From Phoronis australis (lineage: Eukaryota > Phoronida > Phoronidae), in NCBI GenBank assembly GCA_002633005.1, contig NMRA01000420.1:270318-334317 (forward strand): a stretch of 64,000 nucleotides of DNA, written 5' to 3'. The stretch's first letter is position 1. The number at the start of each line of letters is the position of its first letter. Below the pieces are notes generated by a model. That model was not told the origin of the DNA and did not search any database. It worked only from the letters and a program-made list of their open reading frames with translations. The position numbers and the translations under genes are program-made. Shown one piece after another: positions 1 through 16,752 of the stretch.

Positions 1-2151
1 TGTTCTTTGGTGAACTGTGATTGAATCCTGGTATCTACGATCAGAGGCCTGAGCCCCCCCTCTTTTAGATGCGGCGTTCACGCCTTGGTTTTAGTGCAAA
101 CTAACACTTTTGGATAAAATGAGAGGAATTGTGGAAAATATTGAGATGGTCATGGGTGTGTTGCAGACTATTATAGGAGTGTGGTGTATTTCTGCATAAA
201 GTGACAAATGGAGTTGCTGGCAAAGGAGCTGTTATTAACCAACGGTTACTAATAACTCATCACATGGAGGTCTGACTGATGATATGAGAAAGAAAGCATT
301 GTTTTAGATTCCCCCCGAGATGTTTTGGCACTTAATGTGGAACTGATAGATTTATGCAATTTCTTGTGTGTGCTTCTTTTATTGTGGATTTCGTGGAACT
401 TCTTTCCTTTACCGGTTAGACCATGTTTTCCTATTTTCAGAAAATGAGAAATTCGTTTTAGCAAACTTAAAACTCTTTTTGTTCCCATTTAGTTAGTCGT
501 CACATTCTGCTTTATGAAATAAAAAGGGATCTGGTAATTACCTTACTCCTTCTATAGAATTTATCTGTTCCATTTCACCAATAATGTGCTGCTCATCATG
601 GTTATTGTTTTTCAAACCATAAAAGAACAGCGCCACCTTCAGAAAGTATGAAGTACTTGAACATGTCTGCTGCAAAGTTATAATTGATCGATTTGTAGGC
701 AGAGCATTAAACTTGATGCATTAAATTCTAAATTTTTTGAATTTAAGCAAACACAAAATGTTAGAATTAATGTATCTGCTACTGGAATGGAAATTCCCTT
801 TTGAAATCTCTAATTTTGTGTTATAAAGCAAATTCTTTGAATTCCATGCTCATGGAAAACCAGGATCTCAATTAGTTAGAATCATTTGCAAGGTCATTAA
901 GTTCAGTTGGTGGTTCAACATCCTGTACCATTTCTTAGTTGTCATTTTGTTCAGACACATGTTCATGCACTGAAGTAACAACAGTCTAAGGTGCAATGGG
1001 GTGGTTTTCTTGGAATTTGTTAATTGGCCACATAAGCTGTAGGGTCTGTTGTGCTTACAAATTAGCCAGAAAGGTCAAAATTGCTACAGGGACTTATGCT
1101 ATACCTTATGGCTTCTAAGTGTCCTCCCCTGCTGTGCATAACTCACTCCTGATATTGCTTGCTATCTTGATATATGGTTATTAGTGTTCGTGGAAGTCCA
1201 AGCCTTCAGTTACAATCAAGATTTGGTAAGTGTAGAAGGCATTGTGTAGAATAAAAAGTAAACGGTGAAAGTTCTCCGGTTTGGGACAGTGAAAAATAAA
1301 ATTAAATTAATGATTTTGCTCAAGGTTGGAGCTTGTTCGGAATTTCAGAAATAGGCAATGTTGGCCGTCTCGAATTCAAGAAATATCGATGAGAAGTGAT
1401 CACTCACCTCTATGTTACATCGTATGGAACCTGTGTAAGCGTTGGCGTCGGCAGCTTTTTTGCTAATTTTATGAACTGCCTAATGTTATTTTCCGACTCT
1501 GTTGATAAAAATTCAATTTGTCATGTATTCAAGGAAATATGAATACCATCAATGCTAAAATTGCCAATATCCCATTCTTAGGAATCAAGAAATTTTGGCT
1601 TGATTTTCTATTCCCAGATTTTAGAGGCTGCCTAAACTAGAGAATTGCTACAGTAACATTGGTTTCCACTCCATTATAAAGTTAGATATCATAATACGAT
1701 TGCAAACTTCAACTGACGCTGAAGACTGCGAGGTGCGGATTACCAATTTTGGATATTCAAGTCAGACTATATCTTAACTAGTCATGACAATGATAACTAC
1801 AAATCGAATCTTTTGTGAATAACTCTTTGTTGCACATCTCTCTGGATGTAGTTCAGAGTTTACTGTTTTTTATATTGAAAACTAAGTTGCATAGAAATCT
1901 TTTGTTGTGTTATGTAACTTTGAGTTCATACTAGCTACACAGGTTTTGAATGGCAAGTGCATGAAACTTATGGGCAGGTATTTGTTTACATTCTCCTCAT
2001 TGTTTACTTTGAGTCCCAATTCAGGAGGAGGTCATGGGCCTCTGACATTGATTTTGGTATGATGTAATTATGCTTGTTAAGTGCAAAAGGTCATCAGATT
2101 TGTAGATTTAGTGCTGCATAGGACTGTTGCTGTGCTTAGACCATAACCTGC

Positions 2152-2582
2152 AAGGTACCTTAACTACATGGTCAACGGACTCGTAAACACGACTCACGGA
2201 CCTGCAAACACCGTCCATTGACTCACGAACACGGGAACAGACTCACAAAACACAATCCATGCACCCAAATACACGGGACACGGACTCATATTCACGAGGA
2301 AACACGGTTGACGGACCGCCAAACATGGTTTACGGATAAAATGAAGATGTCAGCTGACCCAGGAAGCCGATGTGTCCCTGACCCGTGTTTGGTGGTCCGT
2401 TAATTGTGTTTCCTCATGAATATGAGTCCGTGTCCTGTGTATTTGGGTGCGTGGATCGTGTTTTGTGAGTCCGTTCCTGTGAACTTCGTGAGTCAGTGGA
2501 CGGTGTTTGCAGGTACGTGAGTTGTGTTCATGCGTCCGTGCCCGTGTTTATGAGTCCGTTGACCGTGTAGTTTAGGTACCTT
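2152..2582. repeat. Fold-back (long inverted repeat) element
   Basis: Left arm about 2152-2328 and right arm about 2383-2582 are imperfect reverse complements. The outer ends are aaggtacctt and aggtacctt. Inside, each arm repeats an acggactca/aacac motif. The loop is about 55 bp. No coding capacity is seen. Confidence 0.85.
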
Positions 2583-2589
2583 GACCTGA

Positions 2590-3030
2590 ACATGAAGCAA
2601 ATAAGGCTATCCCTAGTAAAACAGCGACGCTTGAATCTTGCTTTACCCACAATGCCGCAATATCTGTCAAGAACTGTTGTAGCCTGGCTTTTTTGTGCCA
2701 TTCGAGTTCCACATGGTCTTTGTTCTTGTGGTTGTCATATTATTTACTCATCTTTCTGGGTTGCATTACTCTATTTGTCCTTCCAATGTCAACAAAATAT
2801 TACTGCCGTGCTGTGGGCGGCAACTCAGTTGGGAAAAAGTTGAATAAACTTGACAAATAGGCGTGAATGTGTGATGTGAAGTTCATCGCTATCCCAGTGA
2901 ATGTGTGATGTGAAGTTCATCGCTATCCCAGTGAATGTGTGATGTGAAGTTCATCGCTATTCCAGTGAATGTGTGATGTGAAGTTCATCGCTATCCCAGC
3001 ATCAATTAAAGAAGAGAAAATTCGGAGCAG
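2590..3030 (+). repeat. Interspersed repeat family B, copy 1
   Basis: It aligns in order with 22440-22760. Shared words include acccacaatgccg, cattactctat and gtccttccaatg. Identity looks like 65-70 percent by eye. The 3' part contains a 34-bp tandem expansion. Confidence 0.7.
2863..2998 (+). repeat. 34-bp tandem repeat, 4 copies
   Basis: The unit begins gtgaatgtgtgatgtgaagt; four units are complete and nearly identical (one C to T change in unit 3). It is an expansion of a single segment present once in the family B copy near 22690-22723. Confidence 0.95.
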
Positions 3031-3317
3031 GTGTCCTTGACAAGTTTTTGTTCTTATTTTGAACTAAACACAATCCCTTTTCTTTCAGTTCTGGTACTTT
3101 TAAATGGCTCAGAACTCGTGAATATTTCCACAGCCGTACACATTGAAGTTTTCCACTGACATGTAAATGTCCCTGACACTCCAAAATTAGGTTTAATGAA
3201 AACAATGCGTTTTCTTACATCCAAGAAAAAGGAGTGTTCTTTGGCTGTAACTCATAACTGCCTATTGTCATGGAACAAATTGTTTGGTGTCAACAGTCAT
3301 TGAGGCCTTATCAATCT

Positions 3318-3575
3318 CTTTGTTCAGAAGGGTTCTTCGTTCAAAAGGTTCATTGGTTCCCAAAGTGTTCATTCTCAAATTCTATCTGTTCGCTACCTAA
3401 TTGTTCATCAGGGATTTATTTGCTCACAAGGTTTGGTCGTTCACAAAGTCTATCCACTCGGTAAGGCTTAGAAATCCATTCTTGAAGTTAATCCACTCAC
3501 AAGGTCTATCATTCACATGGTCTGTTGGTTCCAGAGGTCTATTCTTTCTTATTGGTTTACAAGATATATTCGTTC
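3318..3575 (+). repeat. Degenerate tandem repeat, period about 21-23 bp
   Basis: Variants of gttcacaaggtctat recur about every 22 bp, with many substitutions and indels. Confidence 0.5.
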
Positions 3576-4070
3576 ACATAAATTATATTCCTTCAGCATT
3601 CAGTTCCGAAATGCTGGCAAGAAGGTTTGATCAATACCAATATTCACATGTCCAAGTCTGTATCTATGTGGTAACAGTAAACACAACTAAAAGGGGCTCG
3701 GTTCTGCTTCGACACTACTTTTTAATTGCATTACTGGCTATGTGCGACATTATCCACAAATGTACGTATTTAGCCTGACGGCCACAAAACTATAGATTTA
3801 TATTTCTTTAAATTACATAAAGGTAGGATTTGATTTTTACTTTATATCAATCTATTAATTAGATGGGTCATGTGACCTTGTCTTTAAAATTTAGCAACAA
3901 AGAAATTTAGATTTCATAGCAAAACAGTGTAACTTGACCAATTTTCATTTGACATAAATGTCTAAGGTCAAATCTCAAAACGCTGTCTTAGTTAATTACA
4001 GATTCATTTGATAAAAAGTCAAAAATCAAATTCTACAGGCCTTCTTCTTTAGGAGAATGTGTACCTTTCC

Positions 4071-4229
4071 CATTGGCGGATTTAAGGGGGGGGGGAAGGG
4101 GAGCATGGCCCCATAAAATTCTCCCAGATTCCAATTGGCAGTTTAGGGTGCGATTATCTGACGGGCAAAATCCTGGCTAATACTGACTGCTCTGGCCCCC
4201 CCAAACTCAAAATCCTTGATCCGCCCCTG
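4071..4229. mobile_element. Short inverted-terminal element (MITE-like), G-run family
   Basis: It starts cattggcggatttaagg with a G-run and ends aaatccttgatccgcccctg, which is roughly the reverse complement. It has the same end design as 63271-63578. No clear target duplication is seen. Confidence 0.55.
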
Positions 4230-4500
4230 TGTCTTGCTGATAGTTTTGGCTAAATATCCAGAGCTGTCGATAAAGTCGCAATGTTGGCATTGACTTAGGT
4301 AGGATTTTTCTTCACTTGTTTTAGTTACTCTTCTATTTGCCCAAGGATTGGTCTGGATTTTGAATGGGCCACTGCTACCTCACCCAAGGAGATATTCTTT
4401 GATTAACTGGAAGAAAAAAATTGGTGTTGAATGTAGTTGTCAACACAATGTCAACTCACGGTTGATATGTTCTAACTGGCACTTTGACATTCCATTCCAG

Positions 4501-10217
<5,717 letters not shown>

Positions 10218-10635
10218 GACTGCGGAGAGGAGCTGTGGACGTGGTGTGCACAGGTTGTACTCCTGCTTTATGAGACTCAAGGTGCAACTTGCAACAAACT
10301 CCTGGTTACATCCAACCTACCAAGCTACAGTCACATATGGAACTTTTGGCATTTACTATTGCAAGTTTGGCAACCTTCCTTCATCGAACTGGGTAAAATG
10401 AATTGTTGCCTAGCATTTCTACTTTCAAGAGGATCTGAAACAATTGTTTTTAGATGGCCACGTGTACGAAGAATATTGTCTTTGGCGCAAGTTGCCCCTG
10501 TTCTTTAACCCTGTTTGGAAGCAGTACGTGACACAGTTTGTGAAATCTTAGGATAACTTAAGAAATGTTTGGGATGATTTGATTCCAAGGGAAACGTTTT
10601 CAGCTGCATTAATTTAACAAAACCCATCTGAGAAG

Positions 10636-11061
10636 TGACCTGGAGGTTAGGTTAGTGATGTTAATATTGAACTGTTCATTTGATGATTGACCTGTAGGTT
10701 AGGTCAATGATGTTAACACTGAACTGTTCATTTGATGATTGACCTGGAGGTTAGGTCAGTGATGTTGATATTGAACTCGTCTGTTCATTTGATGATTGAC
10801 CTGGAGGTTAGGTTAATGATGTTAATATTGAACTGTTCATTTGATGATTGACCTGTAGGTTAGGTCAATGATGTTAACACTGAACTGTTCATTTGATGAT
10901 TGACCTGGATGTTAGGTCAGTGATGTTGATATTGAATTTGTCTGTTCATTTGATGATTGACCTGGAGGTTAGGTGAATGATGTTAATATTGAGCTGTTCA
11001 TTTGGTGATTGACCTGTAGGTTAGGTTGATGATGTTGATATTGAACTGTTCATTTGATGAT
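10636..11061 (+). repeat. 52/57-bp minisatellite with a 161-bp higher-order unit
   Basis: Eight units start at 10636, 10688, 10740, 10797, 10849, 10901, 10958 and 11010. Spacing runs 52, 52, 57, 52, 52, 57, 52. Units 1-3 match units 4-6 position by position, so the array is 161-bp trimers in about 2.65 copies. It lies about 420 bp after the MEIOC stop. Confidence 0.95.
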
Positions 11062-13936
11062 TGTTAGTAGTAACTACTGGATAAATAACTGTCCCCAATT
11101 TCCTTACTAAGCCAAAACGTAGTCTGTGCATTTAAAGTATCACCGCTTCACACTACATCTCAGATCAGTTGATATGTAGATTCAAGCTGTTAATCAAATT
11201 TCAGCGGTGTACCCTAGCATTGTTTTATCCCAACTATGGATTGTTTTAACGAATCATTACAATTATTGTAACTTATTGTTGATGAGGGTGTTGCAGCCTA
11301 GCATAAATTATGCATGTAAATTCAACGTTTATCTCGGATGCCTAGTTTTAGGAATGACAAATTCCCTTCCGGCCAAAAACACCAATTATTGTATTTATTA
11401 GGTCAGGTGAGAGGCACGAATAGTGATGATAGTGTGTGATTAACTGGGTCAGTCAGTGAACACTACTGTGTGTCTCACAAGATGGATTACTGTAGAGTTG
11501 AGCATCTGGTATTAAGTCTGAAGATTATAGAAATGCACTAGGTTTACACAATCTGTTTTACTGTGATAAAAATTCTCTGACTTAGCCATTATCATGTATA
11601 TATTGGAAGTTACAAATAGAACTAGAGAATTGTATAATTATTATTTTATTTAGTTGTTAACAGTTGTGTGTTGGCTATATGCCTGGAGGTATGCTGTTTT
11701 AGCTTGATTCTAGATATGCCAATTTATTGTGAATTAGCAATTGTATATATATCTATTATTATCCGGGCGCACAGGGCAAGGTAGACTACCTGGGGATTGT
11801 CGAACTCATAACTAAGAAATGCACAGTTGCCTGATTGTGTAAGCACAAAACAATGATGCCAATTATGCGTACAAGCTGTAAGGCCCTAGTGAACTAAAAT
11901 AGAATTAGAGTTGAAGAATGTGTTTTCTGTCCAACGTTGATAGTTTATTTTTGTATGAGTGGTATTGGTGGTTGGACTTCTAGGGTTGAGCACCGAAGAT
12001 ACCGATGTACTTGAAGCATTTACCAAATAGTCATGTGACATAGCAGCATAGATTACGATTTCATCAGCTTCTTAGTTACATAGAATCTCCAAGGCAACAG
12101 TGGCCTTTCACCCCTGTGGAGAAGAGTCCATGTGTTGGCCAATCATAGTGGGTAAAATTAGGTCGTCATATGATGGCCAGAAAGACAGTAGTGCAAAACT
12201 AGGCCAGCCAGTCACATGGCTGCAGAATATGAGGAATTGAGAACTTGCGGGATTTTAGCATTGAAACCACTTGATGATGTAATGTTGTGCACTTCAGCTA
12301 GGTCAAGACTTCGTAACATTCCTAGATGTGAAATACGAGGTGTGAATTATTACGCAGAACTTGCATGCTGCAGATTTTTGAGCACTTTTGTTGATTGACT
12401 GGAAATCTTGAACCACATTTGAATCTGCTATTGCGACTGCGTTAGTGGATTCAACAGATGTCTGCCATCTTGCTCCAGTTACTTGATGTGCTGTTTTTGA
12501 ACAGCCTTACTGTGTTTAAGAATCTCAGGTGACTTGATAATTGAACTCACCTAACAAATCAACCATGAAAATGGCTTTAAGAATTGTAATATTGAGAGAC
12601 ACCTATGGAGTCTGTGGAGGTAGTTGTTGTTTGTTCGTTAGTGGATATTTAAGTTAATTTGACTGTTCATGACTACTGTTGAGCGTTTAGATATTAAATT
12701 ATTGTTTTATATATTCTAGTGACTGTGTTTGCAGTATAACCCTAGTTTTATCGTAGATATGGACTATAGCATTAGATGTAGTGTTTCTAGTTTAAGTTTT
12801 GGAGTGTTAACTGGTGGTGTTAGGTTGCAGGACTAAGACAAGACTGGTAGCGCCACCTGGTATGGGTCAGTCAGTGATGTTGAGTAGTTCTTTGTGAATA
12901 AGGTTTGTAGTATGCACTTGACACATTCTGCCTCTGACTGTGTTTGGTTCCAGAACTGGTTTTTAGGATGTTCTTGAGAATACTTTCGGTGATATGTTAC
13001 TCTACATTGTGTGGCAGACCCAAATTGCAACAGTTCTCGTCCTTTTCAAAATCATAGTATGACAGATGACAGCGTCACCTGATGCTTGGTTTAATCCCTC
13101 TGTGACAAGCTTTTAGGCTGGTGATTATTAAAAGTGTTACAATTTCTGATGAAGTGTCCTGAAACGTGGACAGGAAGTTTGTGTGATAAGCATTGAGCAC
13201 GGTAATCACCTCCACTTAACTTTTCGTTTCCAAGTTTCACCGTATTAAATGTACTTTTTACAAACATACCATATGTCCTTACTCGATTTCACTAAATTAT
13301 GGCAAGGTTTTAAAAACCTGCTGCGCAACCCTGAAGTTTGATTTTGCTATTGGCGAGCTGCCTACTCAAGTGCTTTTTGAACTTTTTCCTTCCATCCAGA
13401 TGGGCACTTAACCAGATATTTACTGTGTGCTGTAATTGCTATGACCGATGTGGTCTGCTTGGGGCGTAATTGCTTAGCAACCAGTGTCTTGGTCACTGCT
13501 GTTTCGGAACCAGGTTACGGTCCATTTCGTGAACTTAAAAACTTGAAGACTTCTTTCTCTGAATTATAATTATTTTTTCTATGCAATTTGTATTTATTAT
13601 ACACAACCATTTTGATTTATTTATCTCTTAAATTATGCATGTTTAGTGAGTTTGAATTATTTATTACACTTAATCGTCATGGAATACCGAGTCGTGGGGA
13701 CAACTGGATTGTCCCAGTGATGTGTATTGTATTTTGTTGTCATGGTTTTGTTTAAATCTTATATATTGCAGTAGATGATAGACATGTAACATTCTTCAGC
13801 AGGATTTGTGCCACCTAGCTACCAGTGACAGTAGACAGCATGACATGCACTAGTTAGTGTGTGTGTAATTCAAGATTTCATCGTTTAGATCAGGCCACAA
13901 AACAAACTGATCTTAGTTGCCGTTGTGGAAGTTGAA

Positions 13937-14053
13937 GTTAGTGTACTGTAGAGGGTTGACATGGTCTATAGTTGTACTGGATCGGGTTTACCTGTTAGTG
14001 TACTGTAGAGGGTTGACATGGTCTATAGTTGTAATGGATCGGGTTTACCTGTT
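13937..14053 (+). repeat. 57-bp tandem duplication
   Basis: Two near-identical units start gttagtgtactgtagaggg at 13937 and 13994. A partial third start is at 14051. Confidence 0.9.
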
Positions 14054-15710
14054 AGTTGATGTTGTTTAGTTTGTTCTAGTAGCTATGGATGTACTTCCAG
14101 TCTTAAGTTACAGTTTTTGCCAAGTTTGTGCTATTTTAAAGTTTTTTAACCGACGTGATTTTGTTGTTCTCATTTAAGCCGGAATGTTAATTAATTAATC
14201 TTTAAATTTGACTGTAAGTTGTGCGCATAATTAGTGTTAACCGTGAACCTTGTGTACGTTCTGTTGGATTAAGTTGTGAGGTCTGCGTGGATTTTTATTT
14301 AGATGTCACCTTGACCTCTGGTTCTGTCTGTTGACCAGGCTGGCCTAAAGTTGTAAAAAGTGACTGAAAAGAATTGTGTCTGCCAAATTGATGTATTGTG
14401 ACAATCAGAAGCACATTAGTGCAAACGAGCAGTTTGGTTCTTACCTAGACGCAAGATGTGCATGTATTGGAAGTGTTAAACTTAGACAATCTAACCAATT
14501 GTATTGTCTTTGGAGTGGACCATATGGTACCGATACAGTCGAACCGCATTACAACTAACTCTTGGAACAGTTGCGAAACGTCGGTTCAAACAAAAAGTTT
14601 GCCAGTTTCGAGTCAGGGCTTAAAGAACCTTACTAGTGTTCAGTGTTGAAAATGCAACAGGATGCATTGCACACGATCTTGAGTTCGTTGTGTTACTAAA
14701 GTTTTCGAGGCGAAAGCAATGGAAAGGATTTTAAAGACGAGTTTACTGGTGATAACCTCCTCTTTTCCCATTTCTGTAATAAGCAAACAAAAAAGTTGCA
14801 ATAGAAGTTTAATCCAATTATTTCGTCTACTCTAGCATAATGAATTCATGATTGTGCACAATGAAACCGCCAAATTTTCAACATTACATATTTGAAAAAG
14901 TACTGTTAGGTATACTGTTACATGCAAGAGCACACAATTAACCAGATTCACTGTGACACGGTTTGACTGTATATCATATCATATGAATTTTGTGACTAAG
15001 ATGGGATGGAAAACATTGAATGACAAAACAGTGAAATGTAGTGTATAGTGCTTTCTGTGTACTATCCCCACAGAGGTCAGCACTTGCATACATAACATTG
15101 GAATACGAGTAGAATTAGAGGGAAGGGTTGAATTTAAATGGTGGAATGGATGTGCGGTGTGTTAACAGCTTCATAACTTTAGTTATGTCTGATACCGGTG
15201 TCATCTGCTCATGAAATGTCATGATTGTATCGTAAAGTTGTGTTTCTTGGGCATTTTCTGTGGAAACGTAAACATTTCAGTGACATTTATTTTGTATGGA
15301 GGCGTACTGGCAAATTGCGAGAATGCCAAGGGCTCGTTTCGACTGTCCATGGTTTACACCCAGGGAACTCTTAAGTTTTGTTTGACCTGATTAATTGCTC
15401 GGGAGACGATCCAATGTGGCTGACTACGAATAACTATCCACACAATTCGTTTAACCATTTCCACGCTTCAGTCCACAGGAAGCTGCCATTCGACTACAAT
15501 TTACCCAAATGCCTTTTCTTAACCTCATTGTTCTCAGCACTCTGTGCTCATGGTCATCACTTCACCTGTGTACCCAAATTTGTGCGCGTCATTGTCACCA
15601 AGTAGTGTACACGCCCATGATTGGATTGTCTCAACTGTCAAGGTCAGGTCTAGTCAGTCAGTTCTGTGATAAGATTTACGGGTTCACGTTTATTTTGGAT
15701 TTGTTGTTTG

Positions 15711-15716
15711 AATAAA
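15711..15716 (+). terminator. AATAAA on the plus strand, candidate distal MEIOC poly(A) signal
   Basis: The hexamer lies about 5.5 kb after the MEIOC stop, so a very long 3' UTR would be needed. It is 20 bp from minus-strand AATAAA hexamers at 15736-15746. Its use by either gene is inference. Confidence 0.25.
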
Positions 15717-16511
15717 ACTTAAGGTTACACCTGATTTTATTTTATTTGCCTCGTGCAGCTCACACTCAAATGACTGCGACAGGTCAATAATGCAGAATGT
15801 ATAATATTTCATTAAATAAACAACATTAAATGCACCCATAACAAGTACTGTAAAACACCCATGAGTCCGATCCAACTGGGCAAGTTGCAGTTTATAATTA
15901 GAACAAATCAAAATCCGATTTATCTGAAGCGCCTAATGCACATCTAAAACAATCGTACAGTGGAAATTTGTCCCAAGTTAATGACATTGTCAAGAGATTT
16001 AGTGATAATGGCCCCCACAAGGATTTGGACCAGGAACCTTTGTTGTCACAGCCATGTGCTCTTCTGGCTGCACTAAATCTCGCTCTGTAAATGGCAGAGT
16101 AACTTAAGTATACGTGACTTGCCTTGTCGGCCAATGTCTGGCAACAGACACCATAACATGAGAAAACGGTTTCTAATACAGTAATCAAATATGAAACGGA
16201 TTTTATTGTTTTATAGCTCTGGTCAAAACTAATGACTTCAAAAAGTCAATCCCATCCAACAATAATCCAAAAAGTATTTTACAGCCATTAAGAAGATGAT
16301 TAAAAAATCTGACGTGTGCAAGCCCGACTGTATGCAAACTTATACATTTAAAAGTCCTCAGTCTGGATCTGAGCAGACTAACACAGTATTGCATTACGGT
16401 TCTTATTAGATGCGTATCTTCAGATGAGTAGAATTTGATTTACTGGAACAAAGCATTGTTCTGGTTGAAATGTACTACTTAAATAGTTTTAAAATATCTT
16501 GGAAAGTTGTT

Positions 16512-16517
16512 TTTATT
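16512..16517 (-). terminator. Candidate proximal UBXN4 poly(A) signal
   Basis: The minus strand reads AATAAA about 103 bp after the UBXN4 stop codon. More hexamers lie downstream near 15736-15746. Confidence 0.5.
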
Positions 16518-16619
16518 ATAACTATTTTTTTTCTTAACGGGCCAAATGGAAAGTCAACAGTAGCTTGTATAACAACAACCAGGTCCATGCTACATAACCA
16601 GGTACATAGTGACAGGAGT

Positions 16620-16752
16620 CTACATCTGTTGAGTAGAGTTGCCATTCCATGTTGCATTCTCGTCATCATCGTCACTATCTCGTCCAGAGAACAGTCTGTG
16701 TACTTTACCATCCTTCTTGTTCTCGGTGTTGGACACGGGCCTTTTGCGTGTG
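16620..16752 (-). CDS. UBXN4: UBXN4 exon 11 (C-terminus)
   Basis: The acceptor is ttctatttag with AG at 16754-16753, and the stop TAG is at 16622-16620. It encodes TRKRPVSNTENKKDGKVHRL, an acidic DSDDDDEN run and WNGNSTQQM. Confidence 0.96.

Larger units (their letters stand above)
1..4500. other. Sequence upstream of the recognised MEIOC exons
   Basis: No coding exon was recognised here. The stretch holds the fold-back element at 2152-2582, a 34-bp tandem array at 2863-2998 inside an interspersed repeat, a degenerate array near 3318-3575 and a small inverted-repeat element at 4071-4229. The missing MEIOC start exon could be here or to the left of the window. Confidence 0.6.
10218..16619. 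other. Convergent region between MEIOC and UBXN4
   Basis: No exon was recognised. It holds the higher-order minisatellite at 10636-11061 and a 57-bp duplication at 13937-14053. AT-rich sequence with AATAAA on both strands lies near 15.7 kb. Much of it may be 3' UTR of one or both genes. Confidence 0.55.

Noticed and set aside
1270-1380. Possible repeat shared with 36180-36250 (ttctcc-gtttgggacagt)
   Set aside because: Only about 20 bases match well; the rest is too weak to call by eye.
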